Positions 44,701-53,192 are shown, numbered from the stretch's first letter. The stretch: 64,000 nt of DNA from an uncultured Clostridia bacterium (GCA_934248055.1 CAKQKI010000005.1:1-64000), one strand, 5' to 3'. Numbers and translations are program-made. The notes: generated by a model from the letters alone, not told the origin.

Positions 44701-45440
44701 TCTTCGTCAACCTTCTTTGCGTTCCGATCATCGTCGTTTCCGTTGCGGGTAAAAATAACGGCTATCGTTTGGAATATGAGTTTTAAATCAAACCATAACG
44801 AAGCGTTTTTTACGTAGTACGCGTCCATTATCGCTTTATTTTTATAATACACTTCGTCTCTGCCATGCACCTGAGCATAGCCGGATATGCCCGGTTTAAG
44901 CGAGAAAACTCCGAGTTTATCACGCATATCGTTGCACTTTTTTTCGGTAAGACAAAGCGGTCTGTAACCGATAAAAGACATCGTGCCGACAAGCACGCAC
45001 CAGAGTTGGGGTAATTCGTCAAGCGAAGTCTTACGCAAAAACCGACCGACGCGCGTCTGATACCGCGCGGAATCGTCAAGGCAGGAAGTTGCGGTGTCGT
45101 GCGGGGCGCTCGTTTTCATAGACCTGAATTTAATGCATTTGAATATTTTACCGTTCTTTCCCATGCGTTTTTGTTTAAATAAAACGCTGCCTTCGGGATC
45201 GTCGCATTTGATCGCTATCGATACGACTAAAAACAAAGGGATAAGAATAACGAGAAATAAAAGCGACATAACAACGTCGAAAATTCTTTTAAAAAATCTG
45301 TATAACAGACGCTTTTTTTCGTTCGGAACGAAATTTTTTATATACTGCTCGTAAAACTCGTCTGAATATTCTTTTTCAAAATCAAAATTTTCGCCGAAAG
45401 CCGATTTTTCGTTTTTTACTTCTTCGGTGTTATCACTCAT
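44697..45440 (-). CDS. Initiating phosphoglycosyltransferase
   Basis: This 247-residue monotopic phosphoglycosyltransferase has KRIFDVVMSLLFLVILIP (re-entrant helix about 45-62), KIFKCIKFRSMKT, TSLDELPQLWCVL (catalytic Asp-Glu pair), MSFIGYRPL and KPGISGYAQVHGRDE. It links sugar-1-phosphate to undecaprenyl phosphate, the first membrane step. The start at 45440 (MSDNTEE) has AAGGA 8 nt upstream; a TTG upstream at 45491 lacks a site. It is the first gene of the capsule operon, 200 nt after the promoter at 45637. There is no Wzz-like chain-length gene or LytR-CpsA-Psr ligase in the window. Confidence 0.9.
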   Translation of the reverse strand: MSDNTEEVKNEKSAFGENFDFEKEYSDEFYEQYIKNFVPNEKKRLLYRFFKRIFDVVMSLLFLVILIPLFLVVSIAIKCDDPEGSVLFKQKRMGKNGKIFKCIKFRSMKTSAPHDTATSCLDDSARYQTRVGRFLRKTSLDELPQLWCVLVGTMSFIGYRPLCLTEKKCNDMRDKLGVFSLKPGISGYAQVHGRDEVYYKNKAIMDAYYVKNASLWFDLKLIFQTIAVIFTRNGNDDDRNAKKVDEE

Positions 45441-45636
45441 CAGCGGAATCCTTTTCAGCGGTTTTATACGGGTTTTATATAAATCCGACAAAATATTTTG
45501 TTCGAGAGTCGGAAACGGCGGTTTTACGTGACTTTTAACCTTTTAAACCATTAAAATCACATTCGTTTCGCTAAAATTAAACGCAAGCGATAAAACTACT
45601 TTTCCGACGGACTAAAACCCTGTACTTTTTAAGTCA

Positions 45637-45665
45637 ATTTTATCACAAAAATATCAAAATGGCAA
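45637..45665 (-). promoter_or_regulatory. Promoter of the capsule/exopolysaccharide operon
   Basis: TTGCCA (45660-45665), a 17-nt spacer and TAAAAT (45637-45642) on the minus strand. The leader to the first start at 45440 is about 190 nt. No obvious operator or terminator is seen in it. It is the only good promoter I find for the whole 21-kb operon. Confidence 0.65.
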
Positions 45666-45798
45666 GTTATTTGATACAAAGATAGCACATTTTGAAAAAT
45701 ACTGCCCTTTTTCAACGCAAAAACGCTTTAAAACGCCGATTTTACGCCGTTTGTCGTTTCTGTAAAAAAAGGCGGCATAAAAGCCGCCTTTAAAATGG

Positions 45799-48231
45799 TT
45801 ATTCGCCGAATTTTACTTCGGTTGCTTCGCCGCCCGCGATTGCGATCATTTCGACCGCTTTCGGCTCGAAAGCCGTCGCTTCGACGATGAGTTTTTTGGA
45901 AAGAGAATCGGAAACTTTAACCGTTATATGATTTGCGTTAATCTTAACAAGACCTTTAACGCGCATATCTTCCATGGTAACGGTTGCGCCGTCGTCAAAA
46001 TTATCCGAAAGCATTTTAAGCGTTACTTCGTCGTAAATATATCTTTCGGGAATTTCGGCTGTTTCGGTTTTAAGAACTTTTTCGGCAAACTCGTCGTTCA
46101 GGTGCCTTACTTCTTCGTAAGTAACGCTGTCTTTTACGATATAATCGTAACCGAGTTTTTGCATGTAACTGAGAGATTTATCCGTATAAACTTCTGCAAA
46201 ATTAACGGGTTCATATCTCTTTTTAACCTTAAAGCCTTCGTTTTCGGCAAGTTTGTCTATAAGTTCCACCGCGCGACGAAGGGAAAGCCCCGTGCGGATT
46301 TTCACGAAAGTGGGCTGATCGGGGAATTTTTCGGACACGTCTTTCGCGCGGTAATATTTAAGATCGATCGTAGCGGGATCGACGTTAAGGTAAAGTTTAA
46401 GGAATTTACCCCTTACGTAAAGTTTAGCCTGCAATCTGAGCGCTTTTTCGGGGTCGGCTTTCGACATCGACTTACCTTTCTTCGAGAAGTTCTCGCGGGA
46501 TTTGGTAAGGCGGGAATGAACGCCGTATTTAAGGAACGCGTTTTCGATCGCGGAATAATTTTCTTTAAGTTCGTCGTCACCCGTTCTGATATACGTTTCA
46601 AACGATTTTCTTACGGTAACGCGTTTAAGTTTAACAACCGACTGAACAGCCGCAGACTCTTCGGATTCTTCTTCGTCTTCTTCGCTCTCTTCCGCGGGAA
46701 GAACGGCTGCGGACGAAGCCGCCGTTTCTTCGGCAACGCTCTCGGCATTGTCGGTCACGGTGTCGCTTTCCGCTTCGGCTTCTGCGGTTTCTTCAACGGG
46801 TTTTTCTTCTTCAACGGGTTTTTCTTCTTCAACGGGCTTTTCTTCTTCAACGGGTTCGGTTTCTTCGGAAGTATCTTCAATAATCGCTTCTGCTTCTTCC
46901 CGAGCCGTTTCTTCTTCCGTGCCTATCGCTTCAACTTCTTCCTGAATTTCGTTTTTAACGAAGAACATTCTCGTTACGATAAACGCAAGCGAAACGCAAA
47001 GGCCTATTATTACAAAAGCGCCCCTTATATCTATTTTAGATCCGAACACGCCGTTGACTACTATAAGAGAAAGCAGGCAGGCGGTGAATATAGCGAAAAG
47101 CACGCTGTCGATAACGTCGACCGTGCGACGTTTAAGTTCGGTAATCATTACGGCGAACACGGCAACGAACGCTACTATCGCCGCAACTTCGAAAGCGGAC
47201 GTGTTTCTGCCTTCCAAAGTTCTGTAAAGTTTTAACGCTATGCCCGATTTATCGATGATAAGGATAAGCGCAAACGCAATCGCGCCCAACGCAACCGAAA
47301 CGGCAAGTTTATTGTTTTTTATAAGTTGAGAGAAATAAAAGCCTACGCTGCCCTTTTTCACCGCGTATTCGAATTCTTCGTCTTCGGTGTTAATATGCGC
47401 GTTTTTGATAAGAAAGACGCTCGAAACCGCAAACACAACGAGCATTACGAACGATAAAACGAGCGCGGCGGTTTTCAGGTTGCCGTTTAATTTCAGCGCG
47501 ACTATGAAAAGCGCGACCGAAGCGATAACGCCGATAAAGGCAATTACGTCAACTGTGCTTTGCTCGCGTTTTGAAAGCCTTATCGTATAAAGCGCGGCGT
47601 AGAGCAAAGCGAGAATTGCAAGCCCCGTGTAGAACAAAGGCTTTAAATCTTTGCTTTTTAAAATCGAACCCATTACGTTCGCTTTATCGAGAAAGACAAG
47701 GAAAAGTACCATTGCCACGATTAAAACGAGAGTATAAACGCCGAATTTTTTGAAAAAACTGCCGTAATACGAAGATATGGTAGCGTTGTTTTCGGGTTTA
47801 ACCGAAACAGCGCCTTCACGGAAGTTTTTCGCCCTTACCGCAAACAGCGCGGCGATTATCACAGCCGCAACCGCAAGAAGAATTCCGCCCTTTAAAGCGT
47901 AAGACTTCGCTCCGCCGCAGATAAGGTAAATCGCCCCCGCTATAACGAGCAACGCGCCCGTAAAAAGAACGGAATCGGTAAGCCCCGCGCCCTTTTTCTT
48001 TAAACCGCACAGCGTGGGAATAAGTATAAGGACCGCCGCCGCAATCAGCGCGACTGCGGAAACCGTAATCGCCGCCTTGCTCGTTGCCGTAAGCGCAGAC
48101 AAAAGGTTAAATCTGTCAATCGCGTAAACGGTAAGAACGGCAATCAGCGAAACGATGGCGCACGCGGCTACGTTTACCGCTGCCAGCGCGCTTTTAAAAT
48201 AACACGCGTTTTCGTTTGTTTTTTTACTCAT
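45799..48231 (-). CDS. Multi-spanning membrane protein with C-terminal ribosomal-protein-L15-like domain
   Basis: This 810-residue protein. About ten hydrophobic segments occupy residues 15-430. An acidic linker follows (about 435-540) with three EEKPVE repeats. A soluble region follows with two modules, LRLQAKLYVRGKFLKLYLNV (about 615-635) and VKIRTGLSLRRAVELIDKL (about 665-685). The last ~75 residues (from VTLKMLSDNF, with GATVTMEDMRVKGLVK, ITVKVSDSLSKKLIVEATAF and AIAGGEATEV) match the C-terminal half of ribosomal protein L15 in pattern and length. No catalytic motif is seen. It is co-oriented with the LRR lipoprotein upstream (75-bp gap). Function unknown. Confidence 0.6.
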   Translation of the reverse strand: MSKKTNENACYFKSALAAVNVAACAIVSLIAVLTVYAIDRFNLLSALTATSKAAITVSAVALIAAAVLILIPTLCGLKKKGAGLTDSVLFTGALLVIAGAIYLICGGAKSYALKGGILLAVAAVIIAALFAVRAKNFREGAVSVKPENNATISSYYGSFFKKFGVYTLVLIVAMVLFLVFLDKANVMGSILKSKDLKPLFYTGLAILALLYAALYTIRLSKREQSTVDVIAFIGVIASVALFIVALKLNGNLKTAALVLSFVMLVVFAVSSVFLIKNAHINTEDEEFEYAVKKGSVGFYFSQLIKNNKLAVSVALGAIAFALILIIDKSGIALKLYRTLEGRNTSAFEVAAIVAFVAVFAVMITELKRRTVDVIDSVLFAIFTACLLSLIVVNGVFGSKIDIRGAFVIIGLCVSLAFIVTRMFFVKNEIQEEVEAIGTEEETAREEAEAIIEDTSEETEPVEEEKPVEEEKPVEEEKPVEETAEAEAESDTVTDNAESVAEETAASSAAVLPAEESEEDEEESEESAAVQSVVKLKRVTVRKSFETYIRTGDDELKENYSAIENAFLKYGVHSRLTKSRENFSKKGKSMSKADPEKALRLQAKLYVRGKFLKLYLNVDPATIDLKYYRAKDVSEKFPDQPTFVKIRTGLSLRRAVELIDKLAENEGFKVKKRYEPVNFAEVYTDKSLSYMQKLGYDYIVKDSVTYEEVRHLNDEFAEKVLKTETAEIPERYIYDEVTLKMLSDNFDDGATVTMEDMRVKGLVKINANHITVKVSDSLSKKLIVEATAFEPKAVEMIAIAGGEATEVKFGE

Positions 48232-48306
48232 AACAATCTCCTTTTAAATTTATTTGGTAAGTCGGAAAACCGCGTTTTGCCGCAATTTTAGCCGACGAAT
48301 TCACAA

Positions 48307-49524
48307 TCAGAATTCAACCGCTCCGAACTGCTCGGGAGTAAGAGTTTTTTCGACGGCGTTAACGAAAACTTTTCTGTTTCCTTCTTTTTTAAGTTCGGTG
48401 CAACCCTTGAACGCGGAATTTTTTATATCTGCGTCGTTTTTAAGTTTTACCGTTTTAAGCGCGGCGCAGCCGTTGAACGCATACGACGGAATTACGCTTA
48501 TAGATCCGCCGAAATTAACTTCTTCGAGACTCGCGCATTCCGAGAACGCATACTCTCCTATTTTGGCAAGAGCGGCGGGAAGATTTAACGGTTTTACGCC
48601 CGCAAGATTTTTACCGAAAGCGCATTTTTCGAAAGCGTGCGCCCCGATTACGGTTACCGAATTCATAGTTACGCTTTTAAGCGACGAGCAGCCGCTGAAA
48701 GCGTACGCGGGAACTTCCGTAACGTTTTTTATATCGATAGCCGCAAGCGACGAACAGCCGTAAAACGCGTACTGCCCTATTTTGCCTACGCTTTCGGGAA
48801 GAATTATTTCCGTAAGAGTGGTTACGCCGTAAAACGCGCACGAAGCAACGTCTTTCACGGTTACCGTCTGCGTTTCTTCGCCGGACTTCTTTTCGAACGA
48901 ACCGCCCGTGTAAGTAACTTTTTTAAGCGACGAAGGAAGGTAATAAGTAACGTCGCTTCCCGTTACGAGAGCGGCGCCGTTGTCGTTTACCATCTGCGCT
49001 TTCGCGGTAATCGAAATATTGCCGCCGTCGGTATAACCGTCGCCGAAAATATAACCGAAGTGCTTGTATTCGTTTTTGGCGTCGTAAGAAGCGCCGATAA
49101 ACGAAACGGTCATTTCTTTAAGGTTTACGCATCCGCCGAACGCGCCTTTTCCTATTTTTTCGATATTGTTTTTAATTTCGACCTTTTCAATCAGTTTATT
49201 GCCGCCGAACGCGCCCGCTTCGATTTCTTTTACGGGATAATTCTTATGCTCCGCGCCGAGCGCTTCGCCGTTCTCGGGAATGGTGATTTCACGGTACTTT
49301 TTGTCTATTTCGGAAAGTTTGCCGTCGTTTATTTTTTTGGCGTCGTCACTCGATACCTGATAGCCGGTTATAATATACGCGTCGCCGTCTTCGTTGAGTT
49401 TATATTCGAACTTACCCGTAACGGCTTCCGGATCTTTCCCGGAATTTTTATTGCAGCCGAACGCGAAAAGCGCGACGGAAAACGCAAGAATAAACACTAA
49501 AATTTTCGTAAGATTCTTCTTCAT
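48307..49524 (-). CDS. BspA-like leucine-rich repeat lipoprotein
   Basis: This 405-residue protein has a lipobox FAFGC (Cys about 24) and repeats of the LRR_5/BspA type: IGKGAFGGCVNLKEM, IGQYAFYGCSSLAAID, VPAYAFSGCSSLKSVTM, IGEYAFSECASLEEVNF, IPSYAFNGCAALKTVKL. The start at 49524 (MKKNLT) has AGGAG upstream; the ORF extends 21 codons further without a site. Such proteins mediate adhesion or substrate contact at the cell surface. It is the first gene of a two-gene unit with the L15-domain membrane protein. Confidence 0.85.
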   Translation of the reverse strand: MKKNLTKILVFILAFSVALFAFGCNKNSGKDPEAVTGKFEYKLNEDGDAYIITGYQVSSDDAKKINDGKLSEIDKKYREITIPENGEALGAEHKNYPVKEIEAGAFGGNKLIEKVEIKNNIEKIGKGAFGGCVNLKEMTVSFIGASYDAKNEYKHFGYIFGDGYTDGGNISITAKAQMVNDNGAALVTGSDVTYYLPSSLKKVTYTGGSFEKKSGEETQTVTVKDVASCAFYGVTTLTEIILPESVGKIGQYAFYGCSSLAAIDIKNVTEVPAYAFSGCSSLKSVTMNSVTVIGAHAFEKCAFGKNLAGVKPLNLPAALAKIGEYAFSECASLEEVNFGGSISVIPSYAFNGCAALKTVKLKNDADIKNSAFKGCTELKKEGNRKVFVNAVEKTLTPEQFGAVEF

Positions 49525-49587
49525 CGGAATTCTGCTCCTGTATCGGCGTGTTTTCGCTTTTAAGCGATATGCCGAAATATTAAGCAC

Positions 49588-49616
49588 ATTTTAACACTTT
49601 ATGAAAAACTTGTCAA
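49588..49616 (-). promoter_or_regulatory. Promoter of the LRR lipoprotein gene
   Basis: TTGACA (49611-49616), a 17-nt spacer and TAAAAT (49588-49593), minus strand. About 55 nt of leader to the ATG at 49524. Confidence 0.75.
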
Positions 49617-49968
49617 TAATATGTCGGGCTTTATTCAAGAATTTTTGCGTATATTTTAATTATATTACGAGCGTAACCGCTTTTTTACGCTTTTCTTATA
49701 AATTCTTAAATCGGAACATAAAAAATACGCGCGCCGACGCGACGGGAATTATCGCGGAATAAAAGCGGGCGGATAACGTTTTAAAACTTTGTAAAAACGG
49801 CACTTTTCACGCGCATTTTGCAAGGTTTGTATTATTTCCGCACGCGGACGATATAACGCCGCATAAAACGTTTTTTATAAAATATTTCGTTTTACCCGTT
49901 TTCCGCGACCGCCGCGAAAATTATTTCGGATTTAATGAAATTTTGCCGAAAAAACCGATGAAAAATCG
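49617..49968. other. Intergenic stretch without a recognised gene
   Basis: This is the interior of the 585-bp gap between the divergent LRR lipoprotein and GGDEF genes. Apart from the promoters on either side I see no coding or RNA gene. A 16-nt stretch near 49829 (CAAGGTTTGTATTATT) exactly matches part of the right terminal repeat of the element at 1345, and may be a remnant. Confidence 0.4.
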
Positions 49969-49997
49969 TTGAAATAACGGCGTGAATATGGTATAAT
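49969..49997 (+). promoter_or_regulatory. Promoter of the GGDEF gene
   Basis: TTGAAA (49969-49974), a 17-nt spacer and TATAAT (49992-49997). The leader is about 105 nt. Confidence 0.75.
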
Positions 49998-50109
49998 AAT
50001 TTTGAAATAAAGTAAGCGGTCGCTTTGCGGAAAAAGTAAATTATCAAAACCCCTTTATCTCCGCGTGTTTTCGCTAATTTGTTATCATTAAATATCGGAA
50101 ATCAAGTCA

Positions 50110-51303
50110 ATGAATAAAAACAAAGAATCGCGCGCGGCGATTAAAGAGTTATCGTCTTACGTTTACGCGCCCGCCACCGAAAGATTTAAGAAATTCAGTT
50201 CGTCCGTTCTCGGCGTCGATATCGACGACGTTCCGTCCGAACAGGGCATTTTTATGAAACAATGCTCTTCCATAGTCTTTTACGCCACTATTTTATTTTT
50301 GATTACCAACGGTTTTTATCTTATAAAAAACCTTATATTCAAAACCACGATAGTTATCGACATGGTGCCGCTTTATATGATGGTTGCTTCTTCCGCGGCA
50401 ATGCTCTTTTTCCTTATTTTTTATAAAAAGCACGATTCCGCGCCGTCGCGCTACGCCCTTCTTTTCTATTATATTATAGTTATAGCGAGCGTTACCGTTT
50501 TTATGGTTTCCTGCAACTATCACAAAATCGGGCTTTCTATTTCGATGTGCTATCTGTTCGTTATAATGATTGCTCCTACGTATAAGTTGTCGGACACGAT
50601 ACTCGTATGCGTTCTGATACTCGTAAGTTGGTATCTCCCGTCCATTCTTCCGTATGCCGAAAATTATAATTTATTCAAGCACTTTCTGGTGCGGTTTGCA
50701 ATCATCGCGGGATTTATATCCGTCCGCTCCGTTTTTATCCGTCAATCCGTAAACGAACGCAAAATCAAAGAAATGAGCAACGCTTTTATAAATCTTGCGT
50801 TCAACGACGTGACCACGGGAACCCTTAACAAAAAAGCGATGGAATCTTACCGCGCGTTCGTAAGCGAAAAATTATCGCCCGATAAAGTAAGCGTGATAAT
50901 TTACGATATTGACAATTTTAAATCGTATAACGACCATTACTCCCACATGCAGGGCGACGAAGCGCTTAAACATATTTCCGAAAGCGTTACGAACGTTCTT
51001 GAAAAAACCGATCTTTATCTTTTCCGCTTCGGCGGCGAAGAATTCGTTGTAATTCTGCCCGACGCCGAAGAACGCGAAGCGGTGCGCGTTTCGCTCGAAA
51101 TGCTCGGAGCCATCCGCTCCGCCGCCATTTCAAGAAACGATTTGCCGCAAAAAAATATTCTGACCGCGTCGTTCGGAGTTTCTTCGGGAACGAAAGAAGA
51201 ATTGAGCGACCTTTCACTCCTTCTGAAAGCGGATAAACAGTTGTATATCAGTAAAAACAGCGGCAAAAACAGCGTTGCCGCAAGCAATGAAATATATAAG
51301 TAG
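50110..51303 (+). CDS. Membrane-bound GGDEF-domain diguanylate cyclase
   Basis: This 397-residue protein has about six transmembrane helices (about 50-225) as a sensory module and a C-terminal GGDEF domain (about 240-390). The active-site loop is GGEEF (in FRFGGEEFVVILPDAEE), with the IIYDIDNFKSYNDHYSHMQGD metal/nucleotide region upstream, so it should be catalytically active in making c-di-GMP. The usual RxxD inhibitory site before the loop is not matched (EKTD). The membrane part is 5TM-Lyt-like in length but I cannot assign it. Separated from spo0A by a terminator. Confidence 0.85.
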   Translation: MNKNKESRAAIKELSSYVYAPATERFKKFSSSVLGVDIDDVPSEQGIFMKQCSSIVFYATILFLITNGFYLIKNLIFKTTIVIDMVPLYMMVASSAAMLFFLIFYKKHDSAPSRYALLFYYIIVIASVTVFMVSCNYHKIGLSISMCYLFVIMIAPTYKLSDTILVCVLILVSWYLPSILPYAENYNLFKHFLVRFAIIAGFISVRSVFIRQSVNERKIKEMSNAFINLAFNDVTTGTLNKKAMESYRAFVSEKLSPDKVSVIIYDIDNFKSYNDHYSHMQGDEALKHISESVTNVLEKTDLYLFRFGGEEFVVILPDAEEREAVRVSLEMLGAIRSAAISRNDLPQKNILTASFGVSSGTKEELSDLSLLLKADKQLYISKNSGKNSVAASNEIYK

Positions 51304-51328
51304 CAGATAAAAACAATAAAATATACGT

Positions 51329-51377
51329 AGCCGCAAGTCCCTTTTGAAATTGCGGCTCGTTGTATTTTTTATTAATT
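51329..51377 (+). terminator. Rho-independent terminator after the GGDEF gene
   Basis: AGCCGCAA (51329-51336) pairs with TTGCGGCT (51350-51357) around a 13-nt loop, with further outer pairing, and is followed by GTATTTTTTATT. Confidence 0.75.
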
Positions 51378-51509
51378 CGGTATGATAAAAATTATAGAAA
51401 TATGTAAAATATGTGAATTTATTGCTAATAAATCTATATTTCGACAATTTGTACAAAAATATTTTAAACAAAATTAGTTAAAATACTTTATTTTTTATTC
51501 CGATAGTGC

Positions 51510-51515
51510 TATAAT
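51510..51515 (+). promoter_or_regulatory. Candidate -10 box of the spo0A homologue
   Basis: TATAAT lies 30 bp before the ATG, with an AAGGAG ribosome site between. The -35 position reads TTTATT, so this is a weak sigma-A promoter. I found no sigma-H-type promoter, which drives spo0A in Bacillus. Confidence 0.4.
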
Positions 51516-51545
51516 TTTTTTATCGTTTACAAAAAGGAGCAAATT

Positions 51546-52328
51546 ATGGCAAATAAAAGTGTTGTTATCATAGAAGATAACATAGACACGGCGGCTGAAA
51601 TAGCGTCGGTCATATCGGAAATGAATGAGTTCACGGTTGCGGGTACCTGCACCGACGGAGAGCAAGGAGTTGAAATCGTTAAAAACGTAAATCCCGATTT
51701 CGTTATTTTGGGAATAGTTCTTAAAAACGCAGACGGCTTCGAAGTTATGGAAAGAATAAAAAGCGCGGGAATTAAAAGTTCGGTTATCGTTATAAGTTCG
51801 TTTACGAGCGAAAGCGTTATAAGCAAGGCTTTATCTTACGGGGCGATATATTATATAGCCAAGCCTTTCAAACCGGAAACGCTTAAATCGAGAATGAAAG
51901 AGATAGCCGAAATTCCCGACTCCGTTCAGATTACGGACGGCGAAAACGACGCCCGCGACTATCGGGAAGCAAGGCGAAGAAAATCGCTCGACGAAAAAAT
52001 AAGCAAAATTTTCATTTCCGTAGGCATACCGCCGCATATCAAAGGTTACGGATATTTGCGCGAAGGCGTGAAAATGGCTGTTGAAAGCCCCGGAATAATA
52101 AACAACATAACCAAGCAACTCTACCCCAGAATCGGCGAAAAATACGACACTTCGGCAAGCAAAGTAGAGCGCGCCATACGCCACGCGATAGAAGTTGCCT
52201 GGAACAGGGGGAGAATAGAAAGCATAAACTCGATGCTCGGCATTCGCGCGTATATAGGAAACGATAAACCCACGAACGGCGAATTCATCGCCCTTATCGC
52301 AGACAAAATGCTTCTCGAAGGCGCGTAA
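51546..52328 (+). CDS. spo0A: Spo0A-family sporulation response regulator with Gly in place of the phosphoacceptor Asp
   Basis: This 260-residue protein is a full-length Spo0A. The receiver domain (about 1-120) keeps E10-D11, S84 and the KPF lysine (K106), but the position equal to Asp56 of B. subtilis is Gly56 (codon GGA, 51711-51713), and the following DIIMP-type motif is replaced by GIVLK. The DNA-binding domain is highly conserved (IPPHIKGYGYLREGVKMAVE; ASKVERAIRHAIEVAWNRG; PTNGEFIALIADKMLLE). AAGGAG ribosome site. So either the protein acts without aspartyl phosphorylation or the switch has been lost. It is followed by the acidic zinc-ribbon gene. Confidence 0.92.
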   Translation: MANKSVVIIEDNIDTAAEIASVISEMNEFTVAGTCTDGEQGVEIVKNVNPDFVILGIVLKNADGFEVMERIKSAGIKSSVIVISSFTSESVISKALSYGAIYYIAKPFKPETLKSRMKEIAEIPDSVQITDGENDARDYREARRRKSLDEKISKIFISVGIPPHIKGYGYLREGVKMAVESPGIINNITKQLYPRIGEKYDTSASKVERAIRHAIEVAWNRGRIESINSMLGIRAYIGNDKPTNGEFIALIADKMLLEGA

Positions 52329-52333
52329 ATAAA

Positions 52334-52368
52334 CCGCGCCTGTAAAAGCGTATTCGCGGCGATTTTTT
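52334..52368 (+). terminator. Weak terminator after spo0A
   Basis: CCGCG (52334-52338) pairs with CGCGG (52355-52359) and is followed by GATTTTTTG. The stem is short, so read-through is possible. Confidence 0.4.
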
Positions 52369-52518
52369 GCAGAGTAAAAGGGCTACCTACCGAACGCACC
52401 GCACCCTGACGGTCGCTGAAAACGGCGGAAAAGACCCCTTTTTCGGCAATCGGCAATAGCGTAAGCAATCCCCGATTAAAAAAAATATAAAATAATTTGA
52501 TTTTTTTATTAAAAAAGG

Positions 52519-52547
52519 TTTACAAATTCCATTCCTGTGATTATAAT
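52519..52547 (+). promoter_or_regulatory. Promoter of the zinc-ribbon acidic protein gene
   Basis: TTTACA (52519-52524), a 17-nt spacer and TATAAT (52542-52547). A small hairpin (GGCAAA/TTTGCC, about 52571-52587) and an AAGGAG site follow before the ATG. Confidence 0.75.
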
Positions 52548-52607
52548 AATCAAGCGAGTATATGAAAGCGGGCAAAAAGAATTTGCCTGCGGAAAAAGGA
52601 GTTTGAT

Positions 52608-53147
52608 ATGCCCAAATATATTTTATGCCCGAGATGTGAGTTGAATTATATTCTCGACACCGAGAATTATTGCGACGTTTGCAAGGCGGAAATGAAAATC
52701 GGTCCGCAACTTATGTTTTCCGCAAACGAAGATTCGAGCGAACAGGTTCTTTGCCCCGTATGCAAGCAACGGTATATAAGCGAAGACGAAGAAATGTGCG
52801 AACAGTGCCGCGAAGAGCAGGAATATAAGCGCGAAAAACTCGGCGACGATATAGAGTTGGAAGACGGCGACGAATGGCGCAGGTATCTTGACGACGACGA
52901 GAAAGACGTTATTTCGAGCAAAGGCGACGAAGACGAAATGGTTTCTCTTTCGCAAATCGAAGAGGAAGAAGCGCTCGACGATTTAGACGAAGAAGACGAC
53001 ATCGACCCCTACACGAACGAAAAAATCGGCAAAAAGTCCGACGACGATTTCGTTGACGACGATTTCGATTATTCGGATATAGACGAAAAAGATTTTGAAG
53101 ACGACGAAGAAGACGAAGAAGAAGACGAAGACGAAGACGACGAATAA
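52608..53147 (+). CDS. Small zinc-ribbon protein with extreme acidic C-terminus
   Basis: This 179-residue protein has two Cys4 knuckles: CPRC (about 7-10) with CDVC (22-25), and CPVC (49-52) with CEQC (64-67), a double zinc-ribbon. From about residue 80 the chain is dominated by Asp/Glu, ending in an almost pure Asp/Glu run. Acidic tails with zinc ribbons are typical of proteins that contact basic proteins or ribosomal/RNA polymerase surfaces, but there is no family I recognise. It lies between spo0A and veg and has its own promoter. Confidence 0.7.
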   Translation: MPKYILCPRCELNYILDTENYCDVCKAEMKIGPQLMFSANEDSSEQVLCPVCKQRYISEDEEMCEQCREEQEYKREKLGDDIELEDGDEWRRYLDDDEKDVISSKGDEDEMVSLSQIEEEEALDDLDEEDDIDPYTNEKIGKKSDDDFVDDDFDYSDIDEKDFEDDEEDEEEDEDEDDE

Positions 53148-53180
53148 TTCTTATTCTGAATAAATTTTGCGGGCATTGTC

Positions 53181-53186
53181 TATAAT
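53181..53186 (+). promoter_or_regulatory. -10 box of veg implying a leaderless transcript
   Basis: TATAAT at 53181-53186 lies only 6 nt before the ATG at 53193. A start about 7 nt downstream of the box would place the 5' end at the start codon. There is no purine-rich ribosome site upstream. The -35 position is weak (GAATAA). The same layout recurs at 54280. Confidence 0.5.
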
Positions 53187-53192
53187 CGCAAT

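Noticed and set aside
46790..46860. Short regularly spaced repeats resembling a small CRISPR or iteron array
   Set aside because: They are in frame and code for EEKPVE repeats in the linker of a clear membrane-protein gene.
51420..51545. Sigma-H promoter for spo0A
   Set aside because: No GGAWW/GAAT-type boxes at suitable spacing; only a weak sigma-A -10 is seen.
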